From contig JBKBLG010000010.1 in the NCBI GenBank assembly GCA_046296295.1, positions 54,245-118,244 of the forward strand: 64,000 bases of DNA. Direction: 5' to 3'. This DNA comes from UBA10646 sp046296295. GTDB lineage: Bacteria > Bacteroidota > Bacteroidia > Chitinophagales > Chitinophagaceae. Below are positions 55,529 through 63,883 of this stretch, one piece after another. Below the pieces are notes generated by a model, which made no database searches, was not told where the DNA came from, and worked only from the letters and a program-made list of their open reading frames with translations. Position numbers and translations under genes: made by a program. Within the stretch, counting starts at the first letter, position 1. Each line of letters opens with the position of its first letter.

Positions 55529-56433
55529 AGCAGCTAATAGTAACAACGATTGCATTTATCATTGCATTTACCGCAAGGGCACAACAAGCTAGTATTACTG
55601 CCGATCGTAATAAAATATTATTTGGCGAACAATTAACGCTACAACTTAAAGTTGCCAACCTCCCTGCCGAAATAACACTAACAAAATGGTTCGATACTAC
55701 CCAACTGAACCAACAACTTGTTATTGCCAACAAGAGCATCATTGACACTATTGTTATTAACGATGTTACCACCTATCAACAAACTATACAAATCACAGGT
55801 TTCGATAGTGGCCAATTCACTATCCCACCTATGGATGTGGTTACCAACACAGGCAATCGTATTGGCACAGCGGCAATAACTATAGAAGTACTGCCACCGA
55901 ATATTGCTGGCATGCAAGGCTTACGAGCTATGAAAGAAATTGCCGAAGCTCCAGCAACACCTCCTACATTTTCGTGGCGTAGTGTGCTTATTGGGTTGGT
56001 TGTAGTAACGATATTGAGTGTATTGTTTTGGTATTTAATACAGCGCATACACAAGCAGCCAGCCACAACCACAGCGGTACCTTACGGTAAAAAAAACATC
56101 GTTGAGGCACTCGTACAACTCGGAACAGAACAGCCGAGTACAGCAGCAGCTTGGTATACATGGATGAACAACGCCGATCGACTGGTGCGAACTTACCTAC
56201 TTTACAGCACGGGCATCCCTGCATTACAATGTACCGCCGACGAACTAATAATTTGGACCAACGAGTTTATTATAACCGATGAAGCCATACGTACACAATA
56301 CCACCAACTACTTCGTTTGAGCAATGCTGTGTTGTATGCACAACATCAACCTAATGCAACAGCAGCAAGTATTGCAGCACAGTATATACAAATTGTTCAT
56401 GCCATAACACAAAGCCACACACATGCTGTATAA
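55525..56433 (+). CDS. BatD-like membrane protein
   Basis: 302 residues with a signal peptide about 1-19 (FIIAFTARA before QQA). An N-terminal immunoglobulin-like domain (about 22-125) is followed by one membrane helix (about 155-175: VLIGLVVVTILSVLFWYLI) and a helical cytoplasmic tail. This shape and its position between the DUF58 and BatA genes suggest a short BatD or DUF4381-type partner. A perfect repeat copy at 55566 encodes FTARA at the signal-peptide end, and another (56080) follows the helix. Confidence 0.75.
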   Translation: MKQLIVTTIAFIIAFTARAQQASITADRNKILFGEQLTLQLKVANLPAEITLTKWFDTTQLNQQLVIANKSIIDTIVINDVTTYQQTIQITGFDSGQFTIPPMDVVTNTGNRIGTAAITIEVLPPNIAGMQGLRAMKEIAEAPATPPTFSWRSVLIGLVVVTILSVLFWYLIQRIHKQPATTTAVPYGKKNIVEALVQLGTEQPSTAAAWYTWMNNADRLVRTYLLYSTGIPALQCTADELIIWTNEFIITDEAIRTQYHQLLRLSNAVLYAQHQPNATAASIAAQYIQIVHAITQSHTHAV

Positions 56434-57385
56434 TTGGTTTCAACATATTTCATTTGCAGCACCTTGGGCATTTATGCTAGCAGCATTGCTGCCCGTTTTT
56501 ATACTCAGCTATCGCCGAAGCTACAGGCGTAATAGCGGTTTTTTTACGGTTACTACTACACACTTTCTCCCCAAGCATCATTTCTGGCAACAACATATAC
56601 CTTTCGCCCTACAATGCATAGCCTGGTTATGCTTCTGTGTGGCATTGGCACAGCCACAATTCAGCAATCGAATTACCGAAACTAAAGGCAAAGGCATTGG
56701 TGTAGTACTTTGTTTTGACATTAGTGGCAGTATGCTTGAAAAAGATTTTGAACCGAACCGCCTTGAGGCTGCAAAAGAAGTGGCAGCCAAATTTGTTCAA
56801 CAACGCCCTGGCGATGCCATTGGTATTACCATTTTCAGTAGTAAAAGCTTCACACTTTGCCCCATTACAACCGACCATAGTACCGTGTTACAACAAATCA
56901 ATAATATTCAAAGTGGCTATTTGCAAGACGATGGTACTGCTATTGGCAGTGGCTTAGCCACTAGTGTTGATAGGCTTAGAAATACTGATTATAAAAGTAA
57001 GGTGGTAATACTCTTAACCGACGGGGTTGATTTTGGCGGACAAATTCCACCAGATAAGGCTCGTGATATGGCAAAACTTTTTGGCATTAAAGTATATACT
57101 GTTGGCATGGGTACGCTTACGCAAATGAATAATAGTACAGGTGGCTTCAATGAAAATCTCTTACAAGACATTGCTGCTGCTACCGGCGGACAATACTTTC
57201 ATGCTGCCAACAAAACCGTACTCGATAAAATTTATACCAGCATTAATCAGCTTGAAAAATCAGATGTAGTAATAACAGAAAGGCAAGAGTATACCCCAGC
57301 ATTTACTTCTTGGTTAATAGCAGCAAGTATCTTATTACTCGCAAGCTTTATTGGGCCGTTGATTATCTTCAGAAGCTATCCTTAA
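56423..57385 (+). CDS. batA: BatA-type von Willebrand A membrane protein
   Basis: 320 residues. Two N-terminal hydrophobic segments (about 10-27 and 50-68), then a VWA domain with an intact metal site FDISGSML (DxSxS, about 98-105), DGTAIGSGLATSV and LLTDGVD, and a C-terminal membrane helix (about 292-314). BatA acts in the inner membrane with MoxR and BatD in Bacteroidota and spirochaetes and is linked to aerotolerance. It overlaps the BatD-like gene by 11 bases. Confidence 0.9.
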   Translation: MLYNWFQHISFAAPWAFMLAALLPVFILSYRRSYRRNSGFFTVTTTHFLPKHHFWQQHIPFALQCIAWLCFCVALAQPQFSNRITETKGKGIGVVLCFDISGSMLEKDFEPNRLEAAKEVAAKFVQQRPGDAIGITIFSSKSFTLCPITTDHSTVLQQINNIQSGYLQDDGTAIGSGLATSVDRLRNTDYKSKVVILLTDGVDFGGQIPPDKARDMAKLFGIKVYTVGMGTLTQMNNSTGGFNENLLQDIAAATGGQYFHAANKTVLDKIYTSINQLEKSDVVITERQEYTPAFTSWLIAASILLLASFIGPLIIFRSYP

Positions 57386-57395
57386 ACGTATCATT

Positions 57396-57413
57396 ATTTA
57401 CCGTAAGGTAAAT
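57396..57413. repeat. Near-palindromic repeat copy in front of the comM gene
   Basis: ATTTACCGTAAGGTAAAT contains a perfect forward core (57396-57408) and is almost its own reverse complement. It lies between the batA stop and the start of the ComM gene. Confidence 0.9.
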
Positions 57414-57448
57414 GTATTTCTTCATTACATTTACACAAAAACATATAC

Positions 57449-58990
57449 ATGTTGGTAAAAACATATGGTAGTGCTGTATATGGTGTTGAAGCTATTACTA
57501 TTACCATTGAAGTGAATGTGAGCAACGGCCAAGGTTACTTTTTGGTAGGCTTGCCCGATAGTGCTGTGAAAGAAAGTTTGCAACGTATTGAAACAGCTAT
57601 AAAAACGAACGGCTACACTATGCCCCGTACTAAATTGGTGGTTAATATGGCTCCGGCCGATATTAAAAAAAGTGGTAGCGCGTTTGACCTACCCATTGCC
57701 ATGGGTGTTTTAGGCAGCAGCGGACAACTTTCGCAGCCTGAGTTATTGGCGAAGTATGTAATTATGGGTGAGTTAAGTTTAGATGGTAGTATTCAACCTA
57801 TTAAAGGTGCTCTTCCGATTGCTATACAAGCCAGAAAAGAAGGTTTTGAAGGCTTAATTGTACCGCAAGCCAATGCTCGTGAAGCAGGCATGGTGAATCA
57901 ACTACAAGTGTATGGTGTTACGCATATTAACGAAGTGATTCATTTTTTAGAAGGTAAAAAACAACTTACACCTTTACAGGTAAATACAAGGGAAGATTTT
58001 TTTAATACCCAGTTTGAATTTGATGTAGACTTTGCTGATGTAAAAGGACAAGAGAACATTAAAAGAGCCTTAGAAATTGCAGCGGCGGGCGGCCACAACG
58101 CAATACTAATTGGTCCGCCAGGTGCCGGCAAAACAATGTTGGCCAAACGCCTCCCCACTATTCTGCCGCCATTAAGCTTGCACGAAGCACTAGAAACCAC
58201 TAAAATTCACAGCGTAGCGGGCAAGTTACCCAACAATACATCGCTTATTTCTAAACGTCCGTTTAGAAGTCCGCACCATACTATTTCAGATGTTGCCTTG
58301 GTAGGTGGAGGTAGTGTACCACAACCAGGCGAAATTTCGCTAGCACATAATGGTGTGTTGTTTTTAGATGAACTGCCTGAGTTTAAGAAAACAGTGCTTG
58401 AGGTAATGCGTCAGCCGATGGAAGAAAGAGCTGTTACCATTTCAAGGGCTAGTATTGCTTTAGATTTTCCGGCAAGTTTTATGTTGGTTGCCAGTATGAA
58501 CCCTTGCCCATGTGGATATTACAACCACCCCGAAAAAGATTGTACATGCCCACCCGGTACCGTTCAAAAATATCTTAATAAAGTGAGTGGGCCACTGTTA
58601 GATCGTATTGATTTACATGTTGAGGTTACCCCTGTTAGCTTCAATGAACTAAGCACACAACAAGCAGGCGAAACTAGCAGTGTTATTAGAGAAAGGGTAA
58701 TTGCAGCAAGAGCCATACAAGCCGAACGCTTTAAAGAACATAAGGGCATGTATGCCAATGCTCAAATGAGTAGTAAGCAGCTTCGCCAAATTTGTGTTAT
58801 TAATAATGCAGGTGAGCTATTGCTAAAACGTGCTATGGAAAAATTGAACCTGTCGGCACGTGCATATGATAGAATTTTGAAAGTTAGCCGCACTATTGCC
58901 GATTTAGCTCAAAGCCCCGACATAAAAATAGAACATTTGGCAGAAGCAATACAGTTTCGAAGCCTCGACCGCGAAGGATGGGCTGGTTAA
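57449..58990 (+). CDS. comM: ComM/YifB-family Mg-chelatase-like AAA ATPase
   Basis: 513 residues. An N-terminal ChlI/Lon-protease-like domain (about 1-165) is followed by an AAA ATPase with Walker A LIGPPGAGKTMLAKRL (about 215-230), Walker B GVLFLDELPEF and a C-terminal helical domain; the zinc-like cluster MNPCPCGYYNHPEKDCTCPPG is at about 350-370. ComM is a hexameric helicase that drives branch migration during integration of incoming DNA in natural transformation of Vibrio and Haemophilus. It lies next to a repeat copy that resembles an uptake sequence; this co-occurrence is suggestive, not proof. Function is inferred by family. Confidence 0.93.
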   Translation: MLVKTYGSAVYGVEAITITIEVNVSNGQGYFLVGLPDSAVKESLQRIETAIKTNGYTMPRTKLVVNMAPADIKKSGSAFDLPIAMGVLGSSGQLSQPELLAKYVIMGELSLDGSIQPIKGALPIAIQARKEGFEGLIVPQANAREAGMVNQLQVYGVTHINEVIHFLEGKKQLTPLQVNTREDFFNTQFEFDVDFADVKGQENIKRALEIAAAGGHNAILIGPPGAGKTMLAKRLPTILPPLSLHEALETTKIHSVAGKLPNNTSLISKRPFRSPHHTISDVALVGGGSVPQPGEISLAHNGVLFLDELPEFKKTVLEVMRQPMEERAVTISRASIALDFPASFMLVASMNPCPCGYYNHPEKDCTCPPGTVQKYLNKVSGPLLDRIDLHVEVTPVSFNELSTQQAGETSSVIRERVIAARAIQAERFKEHKGMYANAQMSSKQLRQICVINNAGELLLKRAMEKLNLSARAYDRILKVSRTIADLAQSPDIKIEHLAEAIQFRSLDREGWAG

Positions 58991-59030
58991 AACCAATCGT
59001 TATTTAACTGAAAAGCCGCAAGTTTGCACT

Positions 59031-59936
59031 ATGAAAGTGAGCAGTTTCACCTACGTACGTAATGGGCTTCAGCTAGACTATCCGTTCATAGAAGCAATAC
59101 AAAGTATCTTACCATTGGTACACGAATGTATTGTGGTATTGGGCAATAGTACCGATGGTAGCCGTGCAGCACTTGAAGCATTAAACGATCATCGTATCAA
59201 AATAATTGACACGGTTTGGGATGATAACCTACGTGGCGGAGGCCTCATTTTTGCACAACAAGCCAATATTGGATTAGACCATGTAAGCGATGATGCTGAT
59301 TGGATTTTTCATATTCAGGCCGATGAACTAATACATGAAAAAGACCTTCCACTCATTCAAAAAGCAATGGAAGATTACCTACATGTGCCAGAGGTAGAAG
59401 GCTTTCTGTTTAAGTTCTATAATTTTTTTGGCGACTATTGGCACTACGCACCTAGTAGGCGTTTTCATCAGCACGAAATACGTATCATTCGTAACAATAA
59501 GCATTATCGTAGCTATAAAGATTCACAAGGCTTTCGTTGGTTCAACAACCCCAACAATCACCTACACGAAAAAGGTCGGAAACTAAAAGTAAAGCTTTTA
59601 GATGCTGCCATATACCATTACAGTTGGGCCAAGCCCCCTAAAAAACAAAAAGAAAAACACATTGAATTTGGGAAGCGCTACAACGCCGATGATAGCTTTA
59701 TTGAACAATACAACGCTACCTATGGCGACGCCTACGATTATAGAGATTTCGATTATTTGAAGCCCTTTAAAGGAACACATCCGGCGCTAATGCAGCCAAG
59801 AGTTGCATCCCAAGATTGGACTTTTACCTACCGCCCCGAAAAAAACAATATGACTTTTAAAGAGAAGTTGATGAAGTTCTTAGAAGATGTTACCGGAAAA
59901 CAATTTTTCATTTATAAAAATTACATAAAAATATAA
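59031..59936 (+). CDS. Glycosyltransferase family 2 protein
   Basis: 301 residues. The N-terminal GT-A fold opens VSSFTYVRNGLQLDYP and has GNSTDGSRAALEAL and an acidic HIQADELIHEKD near residue 100 where a DxD motif is expected. The C-terminal half is rich in Lys, Tyr and His. No acceptor can be inferred. CAAGTTTG at 59018-59025 resembles a -7 box just before the ATG. It converges on the next gene, with a repeat-made hairpin filling the gap. Confidence 0.85.
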   Translation: MKVSSFTYVRNGLQLDYPFIEAIQSILPLVHECIVVLGNSTDGSRAALEALNDHRIKIIDTVWDDNLRGGGLIFAQQANIGLDHVSDDADWIFHIQADELIHEKDLPLIQKAMEDYLHVPEVEGFLFKFYNFFGDYWHYAPSRRFHQHEIRIIRNNKHYRSYKDSQGFRWFNNPNNHLHEKGRKLKVKLLDAAIYHYSWAKPPKKQKEKHIEFGKRYNADDSFIEQYNATYGDAYDYRDFDYLKPFKGTHPALMQPRVASQDWTFTYRPEKNNMTFKEKLMKFLEDVTGKQFFIYKNYIKI

Positions 59937-59975
59937 TACCTTACGGTAAATAAAGTACACATTTACCGTAAGGTA
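59937..59975. terminator. Terminator-like hairpin built from an inverted repeat pair
   Basis: TACCTTACGGTAAAT (59937-59951) and ATTTACCGTAAGGTA (59961-59975) are perfect 15-bp arms around a nine-base loop, made of two exact copies of the dispersed repeat. It fills exactly the 39 bases between the stop codons of two convergent genes. Neisseria and Haemophilus uptake sequences form terminators in the same way. Confidence 0.85.
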
Positions 59976-60905
59976 CTAATGCTTTCTTTCGCCTCTACTC
60001 TGCTTTCTTAGTTCTAGTATTTGACTAATCCATTTTTTATTACGAAACCTAAACAATGCTTTTCGGTGTGCCACCAAAAAGAAAAACAAAGGCCATACAA
60101 ACCTGCCTTTTTCTTTTTGTTTGAAAAGGTATAACAAACGGGTATAAAATGCCTGTAACTGTGTATCGTAAGCAACACCCAATTCAATCCAATTCAACTT
60201 TTCTAAATACTCTTGATAACGTTGGCTATAAGGTCGGCTTTTTTCATTTTTAGCTTTCACAATGGGTGTTACAGTAACATTACCCGTGTGCCTTCGGTAA
60301 TGTGTTAATACTTCATCTACATATACAATACCACCCAAAGTACATGCTCTAAACGCTAACCAAATATCGTGTGGTGTATAGGCAGGAATGGGCAAGCTGT
60401 AATCTAGCAACGACCGATGCACCATCATGGTATGGCCCCAAACCACGTTCCATAATATAAACCCACGTGTATCGCTACCGGTGTACATGTTGCTTACATC
60501 GCTTAGCTTTTTCCCAATGCTAACCTCATGTTCGTTCACCATCAAACTATCGCTATACACCAACAGTTTATCGCCAATATGTGCATACAAGGTTGCTATT
60601 TTGTGCAACAACCAAATATCATCTTGATCGCTGAAGCAGATGTAAGTGCCCTTGCAATAAGCTAGTGCATTTTCAAAATTTTTGATATAGCCCACATTCT
60701 GCTCATTGGCTATTATACGAACATGCGGCAAGTTACCATACAGGCTTTGTAGCAAAGCCACCGTATTATCGGTGCTTGCATCGTCGGCAATAATTACCTC
60801 AATATTGGTATAGGTTTGTTGTAAAATAGTATCTATCTGACGCTGTATGTAAGCAGCACCATTATAAGTAATTACCAAAACCGATATTAGTGGTAACTCA
60901 GGCAT
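59976..60905 (-). CDS. Glycosyltransferase family 2, rhamnosyltransferase-like
   Basis: 309 residues from ATG 60905 (MPELPLISVLVITYNGAAYI). GT-A motifs are clear: VLVITYNGAAYIQRQIDTIL, IIADDASTDNT (about 36-46), CFSDQDDIWL (about 90-99, carrying the DxD) and LAFRACTLGG. This profile is close to the alpha-L-Rha or dTDP-sugar glycosyltransferases of polysaccharide synthesis. The start overlaps the previous gene by eight bases, so both are translated in one unit. Confidence 0.87.
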   Translation of the reverse strand: MPELPLISVLVITYNGAAYIQRQIDTILQQTYTNIEVIIADDASTDNTVALLQSLYGNLPHVRIIANEQNVGYIKNFENALAYCKGTYICFSDQDDIWLLHKIATLYAHIGDKLLVYSDSLMVNEHEVSIGKKLSDVSNMYTGSDTRGFILWNVVWGHTMMVHRSLLDYSLPIPAYTPHDIWLAFRACTLGGIVYVDEVLTHYRRHTGNVTVTPIVKAKNEKSRPYSQRYQEYLEKLNWIELGVAYDTQLQAFYTRLLYLFKQKEKGRFVWPLFFFLVAHRKALFRFRNKKWISQILELRKQSRGERKH

Positions 60906-61965
60906 GTGCAAGTTGTTTGTATAAGGCAATATATTGTTGTGCAGCTATATCCCAACTGTACTTTGCGGCATGTTGTTGTATGCTAGAGGCACGATTATTC
61001 ATGGTATAATCATGCATACCGGCATTAAATACCTGTAGCATAGCATTTGGCTCAAAACTATCAAAGTAATAAGCCGCAGTGCCCCCCACTTCTGGCAGGC
61101 AAGTTGCCGTACTTAAAAAACAGGGCTTGCCATACTGCATAGCTTCAATAACAGGCAACCCAAAACCTTCGGCTTGCGATGGAAATACAAAAGCATCGCA
61201 ATGTTGCAAATACCAATACTTATCGTTTTCGCTGATACAACCCAGTAATATCAAGCGATTGGCTACACCTGCAGCTTGAGCCGCCTGCAATACAACTTGC
61301 GTGTAGGCATGTGTTGTATTACCCGCAATTAATAAATAATACTCGCTATGCTGCAATAAAGGCATCAATGTATGAAAATACTTACGTGGCTCAATGCTAC
61401 TAATACTGAAGAGAAATTTTCCTTGCGGTAAATGATCTGGCGGCGTAACCGGCTTATCGTAACGATTACACCCATTATAAATCACGGCAGTACTTTTACC
61501 CTTAAGAGATAAATGTGTTTGTATTTGTGCCATAGCAAATGCTGATATTGCCACCACACAATCGCTTTTATCAATTTTTTGTTGAATACCTTTCAGTAAT
61601 TTTCGGTTACGAGCAACAGCATCAGGCGATTCAAGCAAAAAATTCAAATCATGAATGGTAAGCACCACTTTGGTACGCTTGCTGTGCGGAAAATAGCGCC
61701 CTAGTTGCGTGGTAACATGCCATACATCGTACTGCTGGTGCGGCAAGTACCATTTATGCCAACCTTTATGGATAGGATACTGAACGCCGTTACCGGCAAA
61801 TGCAACATGCGATGGCGGCGTATAAAAACTCAATGCAATTTCTTTGCTTTGGGCAGCTACCAATGCTTTGGCCAAATGCATACTAAAGTGGTACATGCCT
61901 GTAAAAGCATTGTGCTTTAAGCGATGCATATCTACCCATACTTTTATGGTGTTGGCTTGGTGCAT
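60898..61965 (-). CDS. Glycosyltransferase family 4 protein
   Basis: 355 residues of GT-B fold. The C-terminal donor domain has SSIEPRKYFHTLMPLL and VFPSQAEGFGLPVIEAMQYG (the E-x7-E motif, Glu near 270 and 278). It probably transfers a sugar from a nucleotide donor to a growing envelope polysaccharide. A perfect repeat copy at 61421 encodes HLPQG in DHLPQGKF. It lies upstream of, and overlaps, the family 2 gene and is divergent from the ABC exporter. Confidence 0.88.
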   Translation of the reverse strand: MHQANTIKVWVDMHRLKHNAFTGMYHFSMHLAKALVAAQSKEIALSFYTPPSHVAFAGNGVQYPIHKGWHKWYLPHQQYDVWHVTTQLGRYFPHSKRTKVVLTIHDLNFLLESPDAVARNRKLLKGIQQKIDKSDCVVAISAFAMAQIQTHLSLKGKSTAVIYNGCNRYDKPVTPPDHLPQGKFLFSISSIEPRKYFHTLMPLLQHSEYYLLIAGNTTHAYTQVVLQAAQAAGVANRLILLGCISENDKYWYLQHCDAFVFPSQAEGFGLPVIEAMQYGKPCFLSTATCLPEVGGTAAYYFDSFEPNAMLQVFNAGMHDYTMNNRASSIQQHAAKYSWDIAAQQYIALYKQLAHA

Positions 61966-62065
61966 GCGGCAAAATAAGTCAACTTGGCACAGATTACCAC
62001 ACCCTAGTACACAACATGGTATAAATTATAACGTGGCACTGTTTCTGTTTGTAGCTTGCACTATT

Positions 62066-63808
62066 ATGAAGCTCTTATTACGATACCTACAACCCTACCG
62101 TAAGCTCTTGGCATTGGCCATGTTACTGGCAGCTATCAACCAATGCTTTAGCATGCTCGACCCGGTGATTATCGGAAAAATCATTGATAATTATGCTAAC
62201 AAAGCAGCTACACTTTCGCAATCTGAATTTGTAAGTGGCGTGCTATGGATGCTTGCCGCCGCTATTGGCGTGGCTATGGTAAGCCGAATTGCCAAGGCAT
62301 TTCAAGATTATTTCACCAACGTAATTGTACAAAAATTTGGTGCTACCATTTTTACCGATGGCTTACGCCATAGTATGCAATTGCCTTTTCAAGCTTTTGA
62401 AGATCAACGCAGTGGCGAAACATTATCGATACTTACAAAAGTGCGTACCGATACCGAACGCTTTATAACCCTGTTCATTAATGTACTATTCACTACCATC
62501 GTGGGTATTGTGTTTGTAACCATTTGGAGCTTAAGTACCAATTGGGTAATTGTAGTAATGTTTTTTAGTGGTAGCTTACTACTATCGTTACTGATTAACT
62601 TATTGAGTAAAAAGATAAAGCTCATTCAAAAAACCATTGTTAAAGAAGTAACACAACTTGCGGGTACTACTACAGAAAGCTTGCGTAACATAGAACTGGT
62701 GAAAAGCCTCGGACTTACAGAGCAAGAAATAACACGACTCAACAAAAACACATTTAAAATTTTAGGGCTTGAGCTAAAGAAGGTCAAAAGCATTCGCAGC
62801 CTGCAATTTGTGCAAGGCACTTTCGTAAATTTTTTACGCCAGTGCATTATGTTCACCTTACTATGGTTGGTATTTAAAAAAGATATTGCCACCGGTGAAA
62901 TGATTACGCTTCAATTTTTTAGCTTCTTCATATTCGGACCACTGCAAGAATTGGGTAACATTATTTTAGCCTATCGCGAAGCACAAGCATCGCTTAACAA
63001 CTTTGATACGCTGATGCATAAACCTGCCGAAGCTAAACCAGCACAACCGCAGGCACTTGGCGAAATTCATACCGTTACATTCCATGAAGTTAATTTTCAG
63101 CATCAAACGGCAAGCTACAAAGCCATCGACGGCATATCATTTACCGCAAGGAAGGGGCAAACCATTGCATTTGTGGGACCATCGGGCTCGGGTAAGAGTA
63201 CCCTTGTGAAACTGCTTGTAGGTTTATATAGACCACAAGCGGGTAGCATTCAATTCAACGGTATAGATAGCAATGCTATTGATTTCGATGAGCTTCGTAG
63301 TCAAATAGGCTTAGTAACGCAAGACACGCAACTATTTGCGGGCACCATTAAAGAAAATTTGTTATTTGTACAGCCCAATGCTACCGATGCCGAACTGCTG
63401 GCAGCACTTGAAAAGGCAAGCTGTACCAACCTGATTGCCCGTGCCGATAATGGCATTGATACGGTTATTGGCGAAGGTGGTTTAAAGCTCAGTGGCGGCG
63501 AAAAACAACGCTTAAGCATTGCTCGCAGCTTATTGCGGCACCCGAATTTGTTGATTTTTGATGAGGCCACTAGTGCTCTAGATAGTATTACAGAAGAAGA
63601 AATTACTACTACCATTCAAAGTATTTCTGCGGCCAAGTCGCAGGTTACCGTACTCATTGCCCACCGTTTGAGCACTATTATGCACGCCGATACCATTTTT
63701 GTTTTAGAACGTGGCCGCGTGGTTGAAATGGGCAATCATGCCGATTTATTGAACGAAAAGGGCTTGTATTATGCCATGTGGCGCCAACAAATTGGCGAAC
63801 GAAAGTAG
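62066..63808 (+). CDS. MsbA-like ABC exporter
   Basis: 580 residues from ATG 62066 (MKLLLRYLQPYRKLLALAML); in-frame codons further upstream overlap the divergent glycosyltransferase gene. The six-helix membrane domain (about 1-315) is fused to an ATPase with Walker A GPSGSGKST (about 370), signature LSGGEKQR (about 474), Walker B LLIFDEATSALD and the switch His in AHRLST. It is a half-transporter that forms a homodimer and exports a lipid, glycolipid or peptide; next to glycosyltransferases a lipid-linked glycan is plausible. A perfect repeat copy at 63139 encodes FTARKG. Confidence 0.92.
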   Translation: MKLLLRYLQPYRKLLALAMLLAAINQCFSMLDPVIIGKIIDNYANKAATLSQSEFVSGVLWMLAAAIGVAMVSRIAKAFQDYFTNVIVQKFGATIFTDGLRHSMQLPFQAFEDQRSGETLSILTKVRTDTERFITLFINVLFTTIVGIVFVTIWSLSTNWVIVVMFFSGSLLLSLLINLLSKKIKLIQKTIVKEVTQLAGTTTESLRNIELVKSLGLTEQEITRLNKNTFKILGLELKKVKSIRSLQFVQGTFVNFLRQCIMFTLLWLVFKKDIATGEMITLQFFSFFIFGPLQELGNIILAYREAQASLNNFDTLMHKPAEAKPAQPQALGEIHTVTFHEVNFQHQTASYKAIDGISFTARKGQTIAFVGPSGSGKSTLVKLLVGLYRPQAGSIQFNGIDSNAIDFDELRSQIGLVTQDTQLFAGTIKENLLFVQPNATDAELLAALEKASCTNLIARADNGIDTVIGEGGLKLSGGEKQRLSIARSLLRHPNLLIFDEATSALDSITEEEITTTIQSISAAKSQVTVLIAHRLSTIMHADTIFVLERGRVVEMGNHADLLNEKGLYYAMWRQQIGERK

Positions 63809-63828
63809 GTTACAAAGCAACTAATACG

Positions 63829-63870
63829 CCTTACGGCAAATGCTAACGCAATACTACATTTACCGTAAGG
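63829..63870. repeat. Inverted repeat pair downstream of the exporter gene
   Basis: A perfect reverse copy (63829-63841) and a perfect forward copy (63858-63870) face each other across 16 bases, 20 bases past the stop codon. They can form an imperfect hairpin acting as terminator. Confidence 0.88.
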
Positions 63871-63883
63871 TAAGTATATTAAA

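Larger units (their letters stand above)
44..63870. repeat. Dispersed 13-base repeat ATTTRCCGYAAGG, about 46 copies
   Basis: Copies were located by eye on both strands. Exact 13/13 copies start at: forward 7366, 13575, 13632, 18825, 23336, 24189, 31072, 33568, 34961, 37673, 45195, 45773, 48232, 51855, 53567, 55566, 57396, 59961, 63139, 63858; reverse (CCTTRCGGYAAAT) 44, 2312, 15858, 33279, 37727, 44021, 46702, 50563, 59939, 61421, 63829. One-mismatch copies start at 3385, 3931, 10256, 10737, 15276, 22154, 25621, 26674, 27946, 30520, 35690, 43384, 51942, 54426 and 56080. Weaker copies lie at 12, 6653, 19252, 35666 and 37006. Intergenic copies usually extend to YATTTACCGTAAGGTA; coding copies more often carry CGC. 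The core TTACSGTAA is palindromic around its centre. Orientation is balanced (25 forward, 21 reverse). Chance expectation for the exact core in 64 kb is about 0.01. What it does is inference; a DNA uptake sequence fits best. Confidence 0.95.
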
